NCBI RefSeq assembly: GCF_011759365.1
Contig: NZ_JAARLZ010000011.1
Location: 62,001-126,000, forward strand
From: Luteibacter anthropi
GTDB lineage: Bacteria > Pseudomonadota > Gammaproteobacteria > Xanthomonadales > Rhodanobacteraceae
DNA length: 64,000 nt
Direction of reading: 5' to 3'
Positions 33,672 through 44,475 of the stretch are shown piece by piece. The notes below the pieces were generated by a model. It was not told the origin of the DNA. It did no database searches and saw only the letters and a list, made by a program, of their open reading frames with translations. Every line of letters begins with the position of its first letter. Within the stretch, counting starts at the first letter, position 1. The position numbers were made by a program, and so were the translations under genes.

Positions 33672-35231
33672 ATGACGTATCCGATATCGCCCTCACCCGA
33701 TGCCCGGGTTTCGTATTTCTCAGGCAGGCAACGCCTGCGTTGGTTCACGATTCTGTGCTCCGCCGCCCTGCTTGCATCGCCGCATGTTTTTGCGGATGAC
33801 AAGAAGCCCGATGCGTCGGCGCATGAAGACAAGAAGCCCGAGCAGGACCTTCCGCCACTGCCAGCCGACAAGACCATCCGGCAGAGCGTGAATGTCGATG
33901 GGCACAGCCTGTCCTACGAGGCGACGGTGGGCACCATCGTGGTGCGCAACGACAAGGGCAAGAAGATCGCCGAAGTGGTCTATACGGCCTATGTGGTGCC
34001 GCATAAGGGGCCGGGCCGTCCTGTGACGTTCGCCTTCAACGGTGGCCCTGGCGCCTCGTCGGTGTACCTCAACATGGGGGCCATCGGGCCGAAGCGCGTG
34101 CAGTTCGGCATGGATGGCAATGCGCCTTCCGATGCTGCCGTCACCAAGGACAATCCGGCCACCTGGCTCGACATGACGGACCTGGTCTTCATCGATCCGG
34201 TAGGCACGGGTTTCTCCCGCTCGCTGGAAGACGACGACGCCACCAAGAAGGACTTCTACGCCACCGAGACGGACATCAAGTACCTGTCCCGCGTGGTCTA
34301 CGACTGGCTGGTGAAGAACGGCCGTCTTCGCGACCCGAAGTACGTGGTGGGTGAGAGCTACGGCGGCTATCGCGCGCCTCGCATCGCCTACACGTTGCAG
34401 ACCAGCATGGGCGTGGGCGTGAACGGCCTGGTGATGGTGTCGCCGTATATCGATCCGGCGGCCATCGGCGACGGGGATTCGCTGTCGCCGCTGCCCTGGA
34501 TGATCAACCTGCCGTCGATGGCAGCCGGTCACTTCGAAGAGCAGGGCCGGTTCTCGCCGCAGGCGGTGCAGGAGGTCGAAAACTACGTCCGCAAGGACTT
34601 CGTGGTGGACTTCCTGGCCGGGCGTTCCGATCCCGGCGCCGTGGGCCGCATGGTACAGAAAGTGGCCGGCTATACGGGTCTCGATCCCGCGCTGGTCGCG
34701 AAGCTCGATGGCCGTGTGGACATCGGTACCTTCCTGCGCGAAGGCCATCGCGCCGACAAGAAGATCGGCAGTGTGTACGACTCCAACGTGACCGCATGGG
34801 ATCCGTTCCCGGGCTCGGCCCACCGGCAGTCGGGCGATCCGATCCTGGAGGCGATCATCGCTCCGGCGACCAGTGCCATGGTGGATTTCATCACCCGCGA
34901 GGTGGGCTGGAAGGCCGATGCGCATTACGAGGCGCTGTCCGACAAGGTGAACGAAGCCTGGGATCGGGGCTCGCCGGACGACAAGCCGGTGGCCGACCTG
35001 CGCAAGGCCATCGCGAATGACCCGAACATGCATGTGCTGATCGCGCATGGCTACAACGATCTGTCGTGCCCCTTCTTCGCGTCGCGGATGATCCTCGACC
35101 AGATGCCGGCGTTCGGCCAGGCAGAGCGGGTGAAGCTGGCGATCTATCCGGGTGGCCACATGTTCTACGGCCGGCCGGACAGCAATCGTGCCTTCAAGGC
35201 CGATGTGCGCGCGATGTTCGGTAACAAGTAA
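33672..35231 (+). CDS. S10 serine carboxypeptidase
   Basis: The 519-residue exported hydrolase removes C-terminal amino acids from peptides. The alpha/beta hydrolase triad is visible: Ser about 229 in VVGESYGGYR, Asp in HGYNDLSCPF and His in YPGGHMFYG near the C-terminus. The oxyanion block FAFNGGPGASSVYLNMGAIGP is the S10 hallmark. An N-terminal hydrophobic segment (FTILCSAALLASPHVFAD) ends at about residue 41 as a signal peptide preceded by a long charged leader, so a later start is possible. A Lys/Asp/Glu-rich linker follows. The protein is probably periplasmic. Monocistronic. Confidence 0.92.
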   Translation: MTYPISPSPDARVSYFSGRQRLRWFTILCSAALLASPHVFADDKKPDASAHEDKKPEQDLPPLPADKTIRQSVNVDGHSLSYEATVGTIVVRNDKGKKIAEVVYTAYVVPHKGPGRPVTFAFNGGPGASSVYLNMGAIGPKRVQFGMDGNAPSDAAVTKDNPATWLDMTDLVFIDPVGTGFSRSLEDDDATKKDFYATETDIKYLSRVVYDWLVKNGRLRDPKYVVGESYGGYRAPRIAYTLQTSMGVGVNGLVMVSPYIDPAAIGDGDSLSPLPWMINLPSMAAGHFEEQGRFSPQAVQEVENYVRKDFVVDFLAGRSDPGAVGRMVQKVAGYTGLDPALVAKLDGRVDIGTFLREGHRADKKIGSVYDSNVTAWDPFPGSAHRQSGDPILEAIIAPATSAMVDFITREVGWKADAHYEALSDKVNEAWDRGSPDDKPVADLRKAIANDPNMHVLIAHGYNDLSCPFFASRMILDQMPAFGQAERVKLAIYPGGHMFYGRPDSNRAFKADVRAMFGNK

Positions 35232-35322
35232 GTCAGGCGTGCGCGGGAGCAGCATGCTCTCGCGCACGCTGCCTGTTCATGCTCGCATCGACGTTCTGTG
35301 TCGGGTAGAACCTGCGTGGCGC

Positions 35323-35880
35323 TTAGCAGCCCGTGACCGGGATATCGTCGGGAAGATATCGCACGGAAGGAATCATCGCCGCCTGTCCTCGATGCGTGCC
35401 ATCAGCATCGGTGAGCTGCCACACCGTGACGTTCTCAATCCAGAAACGACGCCCGTCGCGGGTGATGCGGATGCCCCGGTAATCCGAGACATAGCCGTGC
35501 CGACTGACCTGGTCGAGAAACGCCTGGCGCTCGCCCTGTTCCGGTGCTTCGGCGGACAGGCGCGAGGGCAGGGCGGTGATTTCCTCCCAGCTGTAGCCGA
35601 AGATGCGCTGCACGCGCTGGTTGCCGTAGACGAACACGGGATCGGGCAGCGTGTTGTGGGCCAGGATGCCGAAGGGAGCCGCCTCGTAAAGCCATGCAGC
35701 GCCTTCCTGCGGGGTCAGCCCTTCGGGCACAAGTGACTTGCCGGTAAGTCGCCGATGATTGTCTGCCAGCAGGATGAAAAAATCGGGATCTTTGTGGAGG
35801 GACATGGAAAGCTGCCGTGTGGTGGGGATGTCCCAGTGATAGGTGCGAGGGGGCATGGCCGTCATGTCCGAATGCCTCAT
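35323..35880 (-). CDS. MEKHLA domain (PAS-like) protein
   Basis: The 185-residue protein is nearly all one MEKHLA/PAS-type sensory domain. It has APFGILAHNTLPDPVFVYGNQ, then VQRIFGYSWEEITALPSRLSAE and DGRRFWIENVTVWQLTD. It has no output domain, signal peptide or membrane segment. Bacterial stand-alone MEKHLA proteins are of unknown function, presumably small-molecule or redox sensing. The gene is convergent with the carboxypeptidase and divergent from an alpha/beta hydrolase. A start at an internal Met (35805 region, MSLHKDPDF) is possible. Confidence 0.85.
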   Translation of the reverse strand: MRHSDMTAMPPRTYHWDIPTTRQLSMSLHKDPDFFILLADNHRRLTGKSLVPEGLTPQEGAAWLYEAAPFGILAHNTLPDPVFVYGNQRVQRIFGYSWEEITALPSRLSAEAPEQGERQAFLDQVSRHGYVSDYRGIRITRDGRRFWIENVTVWQLTDADGTHRGQAAMIPSVRYLPDDIPVTGC

Positions 35881-36040
35881 CGTTGACGGATTCCGTGTTC
35901 GTCAGGCCCGGCCCATGCTCAACCTCCGTGATAAATGAACGAACATCATGGGAGGGAATAGCAAATATCACTTCAATCAGCCGATATTCGTGAGTGCCCG
36001 TGTTTCTAGGATGGTTCCATTTCCGACGATGGAGTTATCG

Positions 36041-36748
36041 ATGAACGCTTCGACCTTTGTGCTCGTCCCTGGCGCATGGCACGGCGGATGGGTGTGGAAC
36101 ACGGTGGCCGCACGATTGCGTGCCCAAGGACACCGCGTCACGACACCGACCCTATCCGGCATGGGGGATCGCCGGCGTGAAGCAACGGCAGACATCGGGT
36201 TGTCCGATCACATCGACGATCTCGAAGCCCATCTCTTCATGGAAGGCCTCGACGAGGTAGTGCTCGTAGGCTGGAGCTATGGTTCCTTTGTGGCGGCAGG
36301 CGTCGCCGCACGGATGCCCGGCAAGGTACGGGCAATCATCTACCTCGACGCCATCGTGCCGTCGTCCGGCCGTTCGGTGGCGGATTACGCGGCCCCTGCC
36401 ACGAAAGACTTCCTGGCGACGCTGGCCGCCGAATCGCGCCTGCTGGCGCCCATGCCCTTCGATGTCTTCGGCGTGACTGATGCCGACGTGATCGCGCATG
36501 TGCAACCGCGTCTGGTCGACCAGCCACCGCGAACCTTTCTTGAACCACTGTCCTCGATCGTCGGCATCGAGGCGATTGCGCAGGCCTACGTGCACTGCAT
36601 GCGCACCAACATCCCTTCGGTACGCGAGGGCTACGAAGGATTTCGCAATGCGGGGCGCGGCAAGGTGATCGAATTGGATGTGGATCACCACTGCATGCTG
36701 ACGGCGCCGGAGGAAACGGTCCGTGCCCTGATCGAATGTCTGCCCTGA
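36041..36748 (+). CDS. Alpha/beta hydrolase (EstC/hydroxynitrile-lyase-like)
   Basis: The 235-residue cytoplasmic hydrolase starts at 36041 (MNASTFVLVPGAWHGGW). It has the oxyanion motif PGAWHGG, the nucleophile elbow GWSYGS with Ser79, and the catalytic His in DVDHHCMLTAPEE. The short length and the LVPGAWHGGWVW opening are typical of the plant-esterase-like branch that includes salicylate esterase and hydroxynitrile lyase homologues; the substrate is not predictable. An upstream in-frame ATG (35948) would add 31 residues without homology character. Confidence 0.87.
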   Translation: MNASTFVLVPGAWHGGWVWNTVAARLRAQGHRVTTPTLSGMGDRRREATADIGLSDHIDDLEAHLFMEGLDEVVLVGWSYGSFVAAGVAARMPGKVRAIIYLDAIVPSSGRSVADYAAPATKDFLATLAAESRLLAPMPFDVFGVTDADVIAHVQPRLVDQPPRTFLEPLSSIVGIEAIAQAYVHCMRTNIPSVREGYEGFRNAGRGKVIELDVDHHCMLTAPEETVRALIECLP

Positions 36749-36847
36749 CCGGGGTTGCCGTGAAATTGATCCGGGTAGAAATGGAAAACAGCCGCCCCTG
36801 AAAATTTTGCTTGTCTTGGCAACTAATAGGCTTCTATCATTTTCGCC

Positions 36848-37306
36848 ATGAAGCCTCGCGACAAGCTCTACATGCGACTGACCACCCTGGTGCCGGCCAC
36901 GAGCCGGCGCTGGATGCGGCTGGTCGACCTGCGCCTGGGCGACATGGACATCACCTCGGCGAGCGTGGTGCCTCTCATCTTCATCAGCCGCTCGAAGGGC
37001 GGCATCAACCAGGTGACGCTGGCCGAGCAGGTCGGCGTTGTCGGTCCCACGCTGGTGCGCACCCTGGACAAGCTCGTGGAGCTGGGCCTGGTGGTGCGCG
37101 AGAACGATCCGGACGACCGCCGCGCCAAGACGCTGTGGCTTACCGAACGAGGCCAGGAGCTGGCCGATGTACTGGAGGCGCGGCTCATCGCCGTGCGCCG
37201 CGAGGTATTCGACCGCCTGCCTCCCGAGGACATCGAAGCGGCGGTACGCGTGCTTCAGACCCTCGAGGATGTCGTGGGCGGCGAGCGGGACGACGCAGAC
37301 AGCTGA
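36848..37306 (+). CDS. MarR family repressor of the adjacent efflux operon
   Basis: The 152-residue protein carries a winged HTH: INQVTLAEQVGVVGPTLVRTLDKLVELGLVVR (about 52-84), then the basic wing ENDPDDRRAKTLWLTERG. It is the first gene of a run of five closely packed genes, ending 3 nt before the FUSC transporter start. MarR regulators in such positions sense phenolic or aromatic acids and derepress their own operon. Autoregulation through the AT-rich 36749-36847 leader is likely; no clear palindrome was found. Confidence 0.92.
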   Translation: MKPRDKLYMRLTTLVPATSRRWMRLVDLRLGDMDITSASVVPLIFISRSKGGINQVTLAEQVGVVGPTLVRTLDKLVELGLVVRENDPDDRRAKTLWLTERGQELADVLEARLIAVRREVFDRLPPEDIEAAVRVLQTLEDVVGGERDDADS

Positions 37307-37309
37307 ACC

Positions 37310-39340
37310 ATGAACCTGCCGACGGCATCCGAATGGCTTTACTCGGGGAAGGCTTTCCTCGCGGCCGTGCTCGCGTTCTACATCGCGTTGCTCATTGCCC
37401 TGCCCAACCCGTACTGGGCCTTTGCGACGGTGTATCTCGTCTCGCACCCGCTGTCCGGCGCCACACGCTCCAAGGCGGTGTATCGCGCGATGGGAACGGT
37501 GATCGGCGCGGGCATGGCGCTGGTGCTGGTGCCCATGTTTGCCTCGAGCCCCGTGCTGATGGTGCTGGCGATCGGCCTGTGGAGCACGCTGTCGCTGTAT
37601 CTGGCGCTGCTGGACAACAAGCCGAGCACGTATACCTTCCTGCTGGCCTCGTATACGACACCGTTGGTGGCCGTACCTGCGATCATGGCGCCGGGTACCA
37701 TCTTCGATATCGCGGTGGCGCGTTCGGAAGAGATCCTGCTGGGCATCGTGTGTGCCAGCGTGGTCAGCACGGTACTGTTTCCCAGTCGCGTGTCGCCGGT
37801 CATCGACGACCGGGTGGCATCGCTGCTGGACGATGCCGGCGCCTGGGTGGCGCAGCGCCTGCGCGCCACGGGGCGTCGTGAACGCGTGCCGCTGCGATTG
37901 CGCCTGCTGGGCGACATCGTGGGGCTCGATGGCCTGATCACTCACCTGGGCTTCGATGCCTCGCGTCGCGCGCAGACCGACGAGGCGCGCCAGATCCGTT
38001 TTCGCATGACCATGCTGGTGCCGCAGGTCGCGTCGCTGACCGACGCGATCCACGCCATCCCGCACGACGGTGATATACGCGAATGTTCCACCCTGCTGGG
38101 CGACGTGGTGGACTGGCTGGAGCAGGGCGCGGATGGCACGCCGGCGCAGGGGGATGCACTGCGTGCGCGCATCGCCGGATGGCGGGAGACCCTGGGCAGG
38201 CCTGTCCTCGCCACCCTTGCCGTGGACAACGCAGCGGGACGCCTGCGCGACGTGGTGGACCTGTGGCAGGACTGCCTCGCGCTACGCCTGGCGTTTTCAC
38301 GGCGCGACCATGCCGCCACCGTGCTGTCGTATCGCGCAGCCATACCGGATGGCCGTCGCCATTTCGATCATGTGCTGATGCTCTACGCCGCGGCGATTCC
38401 CGCGTCGGCCTTCGTGCTGGCGGCATGGGCATGGTTGTACAGCGGCTGGCCCGCAGGTGCCGGCGGCGTGGTGATGGTGGCCGTGGGTACGGGCTTCTTC
38501 GCCGCCTCGGATACGCCCTCGCCCATGGTCGGACGCTTCCTGCTGTGGGAGGCCATCAGCATCGCCGTGGCGCTCGTATACCTGTTCTATATCCTGCCGC
38601 AGGTCACCACCTTCGTCGGCGTAGCCTTTGTACTGGCGCCGCCTTTGCTGGCGGTGGGCCTGTTCACTGGCCGGCCTGCCTTCAACATGGGCGTGCTGTT
38701 GCTGACCTCGCAGAGCATCAGTGACATGGTGCTGCGAAACAGCTCGGCGGCCGATTTCGAAGTGTTCGCCAACTCCAGCGTTGGCATGTTGCTGGGCCTG
38801 ATCTTCGCCATCGTGTGGACGGCCATCGCGCGTCCGTTCGGCGTGGAGATTGCCGCTCAGCGGCTGGCGCGTGCGAATTGGCGCGAACAGAAGCGTCTCG
38901 TGGTGCGTGGCAGGCCGCTCGATCCGCGTGCTGCCCTGTCGGCCACCATTGATCGTTCGGCCCAGCAGCTTCCCCGCCTTGCGCTACTTGAAGGCGAATC
39001 GCCGATGCACCTGGATGCGCTGCGCGACCTGCGCGTGTGCGTTGCGCTGGTCGAACTGCGCAGCCGCCCGCTTGACGATGCCCATGTGGCGGCAGCGGTC
39101 GATCGTGTGATGGCCGTCAGTGCGTCGTACTTTTCAGCGTGTCTCGACGAAGATCGTGCACTGCCGCCACCCGCCGACCTGCTTGCCGCCATCGGCGACA
39201 GCATGGCATCCATCGTCGGCGATGCCCCCGACGTGGCATCCACCCTTCTGCGTTACCGCCTCGCCCTGCTGGCTCTGCCATCGACAGAGCCGGCACCTCC
39301 CGTTCCATCCGACCAACCGTTGACCGTCATCCCACAGTGA
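37310..39340 (+). CDS. FUSC family inner membrane transporter (AaeB-like)
   Basis: The 676-residue protein has two sets of membrane helices (about 15-170 and 360-510) separated and followed by cytoplasmic helical domains. It matches the FUSC/AaeB layout for export of p-hydroxybenzoate-type aromatic acids. The first block includes FYIALLIALPNPYWAFATVYL, and the second contains SPMVGRFLLWEAISIAVALVY. It works with a DUF1656 protein, an HlyD-type adaptor and an outer membrane factor encoded next, with overlapping reading frames. The substrate is inferred from family only. Confidence 0.92.
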   Translation: MNLPTASEWLYSGKAFLAAVLAFYIALLIALPNPYWAFATVYLVSHPLSGATRSKAVYRAMGTVIGAGMALVLVPMFASSPVLMVLAIGLWSTLSLYLALLDNKPSTYTFLLASYTTPLVAVPAIMAPGTIFDIAVARSEEILLGIVCASVVSTVLFPSRVSPVIDDRVASLLDDAGAWVAQRLRATGRRERVPLRLRLLGDIVGLDGLITHLGFDASRRAQTDEARQIRFRMTMLVPQVASLTDAIHAIPHDGDIRECSTLLGDVVDWLEQGADGTPAQGDALRARIAGWRETLGRPVLATLAVDNAAGRLRDVVDLWQDCLALRLAFSRRDHAATVLSYRAAIPDGRRHFDHVLMLYAAAIPASAFVLAAWAWLYSGWPAGAGGVVMVAVGTGFFAASDTPSPMVGRFLLWEAISIAVALVYLFYILPQVTTFVGVAFVLAPPLLAVGLFTGRPAFNMGVLLLTSQSISDMVLRNSSAADFEVFANSSVGMLLGLIFAIVWTAIARPFGVEIAAQRLARANWREQKRLVVRGRPLDPRAALSATIDRSAQQLPRLALLEGESPMHLDALRDLRVCVALVELRSRPLDDAHVAAAVDRVMAVSASYFSACLDEDRALPPPADLLAAIGDSMASIVGDAPDVASTLLRYRLALLALPSTEPAPPVPSDQPLTVIPQ

Positions 39341-39561
39341 ACACCTCAATCTACGGCGAGCTGAGCCTGCACGGCGTCTACTTGCCTACCCTCCTGGCCC
39401 TGATGGGCCTGGCCTACGTGCTCAAATCGGCCGTGCGTTTCGTGCTGGGAAAAACCAGCTTCTATGCCTGGGTATGGCACCCGGCGCTGTTCAATTTCGC
39501 GATCTATGTGCTCGCCCTGTCGGGCGTCATGGCTTTCGTACTGGGAGCATCCCGTGACTAG
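39337..39561 (+). CDS. DUF1656 (AaeX-like) small membrane protein
   Basis: The GTG start at 39337 overlaps the FUSC stop (GTGA), giving 74 residues: NTSIYGELSLHGVYLPTLL, then two hydrophobic helices (about 13-30 and 48-68). This is the AaeX/DUF1656 pattern, a small inner membrane partner that accompanies FUSC/HlyD efflux pairs. Its exact contribution is not known. It overlaps the next gene by 8 nt. Confidence 0.88.
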   Translation: MNTSIYGELSLHGVYLPTLLALMGLAYVLKSAVRFVLGKTSFYAWVWHPALFNFAIYVLALSGVMAFVLGASRD

Positions 39562-40438
39562 GTTCGTCCGCAAGCTCTGGCCCGCCGCGGTCACGCTTTC
39601 CGTGGTGGGTGTATCCCTCGTCGTGGGCTGGCATATGTGGCGTCGCTACGACGACGTGCCTTGGACGCGCGACGCGCATATCCGCGCCGATGTCATCCAG
39701 GTGGCGCCGGATGTCTCCGGGTGGGTGTCCGAGGTGTACGTACATGACAACCAGCGCGTGAAGCGTGGCGAGCCGCTTTTCGTGGTGGACCGGGCACGCT
39801 TCGAACTGGCCGTGCGTCGTGCCGACGCCGCCGTGGGTGAACAGAAGGCCATCGTGGAGCAGCTGCGCCGCGAAGCCGCGCGCAATCGCGAGCTGAGCGA
39901 CCTCGTCGCCCGTGAAGCGGCGGAGCAGGTGAGTGCGAAGCTGGTAGCGGCCGAGGCACGTCTGCAAGCGGATGAAGCGGCCGCCGATACGGCCCGCCTC
40001 GACCTGGAACGCACCATCGTGAAGGCGCCGGCAGACGGATTCCTCAACGATCGTGTGGTTCGCGTGGGCGATTACGTCACCACCGGGCACGCGCCGTTCG
40101 CCATGGTCGATGCCAATTCGTTCCACGTGGATGGCTACTTCGAGGAAACCCGGCTGCATGGCGTGAAGCCAGGCCAGCCCGTGACGATCCATGTCATGGG
40201 TGAACCGGATGCACTGGATGGCACCGTGCAGAGCGTGGCCGCAGGCATCGCCGACCGCGAACGTGCGGCGGGAGCGCATGAACTGCCCGACATCAATCCC
40301 ACGTTCAACTGGGTGCGGCTTGCCCAGCGTATTCCCGTGCGGATCAGCATCGACCATCCTTCCGACGACCTCCTGCTGATCGCGGGGCGCACCGCCACCG
40401 TCACGATCCGCACCGCGAAGGTGGCGTCGCACTCATGA
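39554..40438 (+). CDS. HlyD/AaeA-type membrane fusion protein
   Basis: From a GTG at 39554 the 294-residue adaptor has one N-terminal membrane helix (AAVTLSVVGVSLVVGWHMW), a biotinyl-lipoyl half (IQVAPDVSGWVSEVYVHDNQ ... TIVKAPADGFLNDRVVRVGDYV), a coiled-coil hairpin at about 85-155 and a beta-barrel domain. It links the FUSC pump to the outer membrane channel across the periplasm. The start overlaps DUF1656 by 8 nt and the stop overlaps the next gene by 4 nt, indicating translational coupling. Confidence 0.92.
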   Translation: MTRFVRKLWPAAVTLSVVGVSLVVGWHMWRRYDDVPWTRDAHIRADVIQVAPDVSGWVSEVYVHDNQRVKRGEPLFVVDRARFELAVRRADAAVGEQKAIVEQLRREAARNRELSDLVAREAAEQVSAKLVAAEARLQADEAAADTARLDLERTIVKAPADGFLNDRVVRVGDYVTTGHAPFAMVDANSFHVDGYFEETRLHGVKPGQPVTIHVMGEPDALDGTVQSVAAGIADRERAAGAHELPDINPTFNWVRLAQRIPVRISIDHPSDDLLLIAGRTATVTIRTAKVASHS

Positions 40439-41859
40439 ATCGCCTTGCCTGCCTCCTGGGCGCGATGACGGTCGCGCTGACCGGATGCGCTGCCGTTGGT
40501 CCGGATTACAAGCTTCCCGCCGAAGCGATGGTCAACGATTCACGTGCCAATGGGGATTTCGTCGATGCCGATAGCCCGGCGCTGGATCGCTCGTATGCTG
40601 CGCGGGACGACTGGTGGAAGCTCTATAACGATCCGGTGCTCGATGACCTGGTGAAGCAGGCCTTGCAGGCGAATATCGCCTTGCGGGTGGCGGATGCGAA
40701 CCTGCGCCGGGCTTATACAGCGCTGGATATCGCGAAGGACGAGGGCGGCTTTTCGTCCGAAGCGTCGGCCAGCGTGAGCCGTACGGAGATTTCCGCCGAA
40801 TCGCTGCTGCATACCGAGAAGCTCCCGGTGTACAACCTGGCCGTGGGCGGCGTGCAGGCGGCCTATGAGTTCGACCTGTTCGGCAAGATACGCCGGGGTG
40901 CGGAAGCCGCTTCCGCCGATGCCGACGTGACGAAGGCGGCGCGTGATCTCGTGCGTATTACGGTGGCCGCACGGGTAACCGAGAGCTACATCGGCATCTG
41001 CGAGGCGTCGCACGATATCGAGGTGGCCCGGCACACGGTGGCCATTCAGGAAGGCGCGGCCAACGTCGCGCAGCGGATGTTCGGTGCGGGTCTTGGCAAC
41101 AAGCTTGATGTGACCCGGGCCGCCACACAGGTCGATCTTGCGAAGGCCGCGCTGCCGCCACTGCTCAAGCGTCGCGAGGCCTCGGAGTACGCGCTGGCCG
41201 CCCTGCTGGGCCATACGCCCGGCGATATCCCTTCCCATGCGAAGTCGTGTGATCGCGCCCCTGCACTGGACCGGCCGCTTCCCATCGGCGATGGCATGGC
41301 ACTGTTGCGCCGCCGGCCGGACATTCGCGCTGCCGAGCGCCGTCTTGCTGGCGCCACGGCGCGTATCGGTGTGGCGGTGGCGGATATGTATCCGACGGTC
41401 ACCCTCGGCGGCAACCTGGGAACGAACGGCCTGCTCGACGATTACAACAAGGCGCCGGCGCATTACTGGTCGATTGGCCCGCTGATCAGCTGGTCGATTC
41501 CCGATCACTCGTCGAAGCTGCGCGTGCAGCTGGCGCGCGATGGGGCGGACGTGGCGCTGGCCAGTTTCGACGAGACGGTGTTGCAGGCGTTGAAGGAAAC
41601 GCAGACGGCACTGAGTACGTATACGCATGCGCTGGATAGGGAAGAGACCCTGCAGCGTGCGTTCGAGGAGGCGACCACGGCCTCCCGGCAGGCGCGTGAG
41701 TTGTACAGCAACGGGCGCACGCCGTACCTGAGTGCCCTGGATGCCGAACGCTCGCGCGTGCAAGCCGAGGCGGCGCTGACGGAGGCCGAGTCGGTGGTAT
41801 CGGAGGCGCGAGTGGGGCTGTTCCTGGCGCTGGGTGGCGGGTGGCAAGCAGCACCCTGA
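40435..41859 (+). CDS. NodT-type outer membrane efflux lipoprotein
   Basis: The 474-residue TolC/OprM-like channel has a lipoprotein signal (LGAMTVALTGC, acylated Cys18) and the NodT-family opening AAVGPDYKLP. Two outer-membrane-efflux repeats of helix-strand follow, with NAGLGNKLDVTRA-like AGLGNKLDVTRAATQVDLA and SNGRTPYLSALDAERS. It completes a self-contained tripartite pump with the upstream FUSC, DUF1656 and HlyD genes. ATGA overlap with the HlyD gene. A REP element and a strong terminator follow. Confidence 0.92.
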   Translation: MNRLACLLGAMTVALTGCAAVGPDYKLPAEAMVNDSRANGDFVDADSPALDRSYAARDDWWKLYNDPVLDDLVKQALQANIALRVADANLRRAYTALDIAKDEGGFSSEASASVSRTEISAESLLHTEKLPVYNLAVGGVQAAYEFDLFGKIRRGAEAASADADVTKAARDLVRITVAARVTESYIGICEASHDIEVARHTVAIQEGAANVAQRMFGAGLGNKLDVTRAATQVDLAKAALPPLLKRREASEYALAALLGHTPGDIPSHAKSCDRAPALDRPLPIGDGMALLRRRPDIRAAERRLAGATARIGVAVADMYPTVTLGGNLGTNGLLDDYNKAPAHYWSIGPLISWSIPDHSSKLRVQLARDGADVALASFDETVLQALKETQTALSTYTHALDREETLQRAFEEATTASRQARELYSNGRTPYLSALDAERSRVQAEAALTEAESVVSEARVGLFLALGGGWQAAP

Positions 41860-41874
41860 AACAACGCATACCCC

Positions 41875-41943
41875 TGTAGGAGCGCGCCTTGCGCGCGACC
41901 GGGTTTTCGCGATGACCGGTCGCGCGCAAGGCGCGCTCCTACA
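41875..41943. repeat. REP palindrome 5
   Basis: Full REP copy with both arms intact (TGTAGGAGCGCGCCTTGCGC / GCGCAAGGCGCGCTCCTACA), 15 bp after the efflux operon stop and 4 bp before the bidirectional terminator. Confidence 0.92.
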
Positions 41944-41947
41944 GAAA

Positions 41948-41991
41948 GCAAAAAAGCCGCCCGGGTCTTCAGGCCCGGGCGGCTTTTTTGC
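41948..41991. terminator. Bidirectional rho-independent terminator
   Basis: Perfect 18-bp arms, GCAAAAAAGCCGCCCGGG and CCCGGGCGGCTTTTTTGC, with an 8-nt loop. T runs occur on both strands, between the convergent efflux operon and katG. Confidence 0.95.
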
Positions 41992-41997
41992 TTCTGC

Positions 41998-44274
<2,277 letters not shown>

Positions 44275-44475
44275 TCACTGGTTTGGCCGGGACGAATGAT
44301 CGATCGCCGGAGGGATGTGGCTGGGATGCTCCCTCAGGATCATAGGTAACGTATCACCTTAGATAAAATTGATTGATCCAATAATGGCAAGAGGTCACGC
44401 CTATCGATCTGGCGTGAATGTTGCGATGCATGATGCCGGTCGCGGACTGCTTCAGGCGGCTCGCGACCGGGTGTT

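Noticed and set aside
36152-38065. 637-codon minus-strand open frame
   Set aside because: Spans the opposite strand of three well-identified genes (hydrolase, MarR, FUSC).
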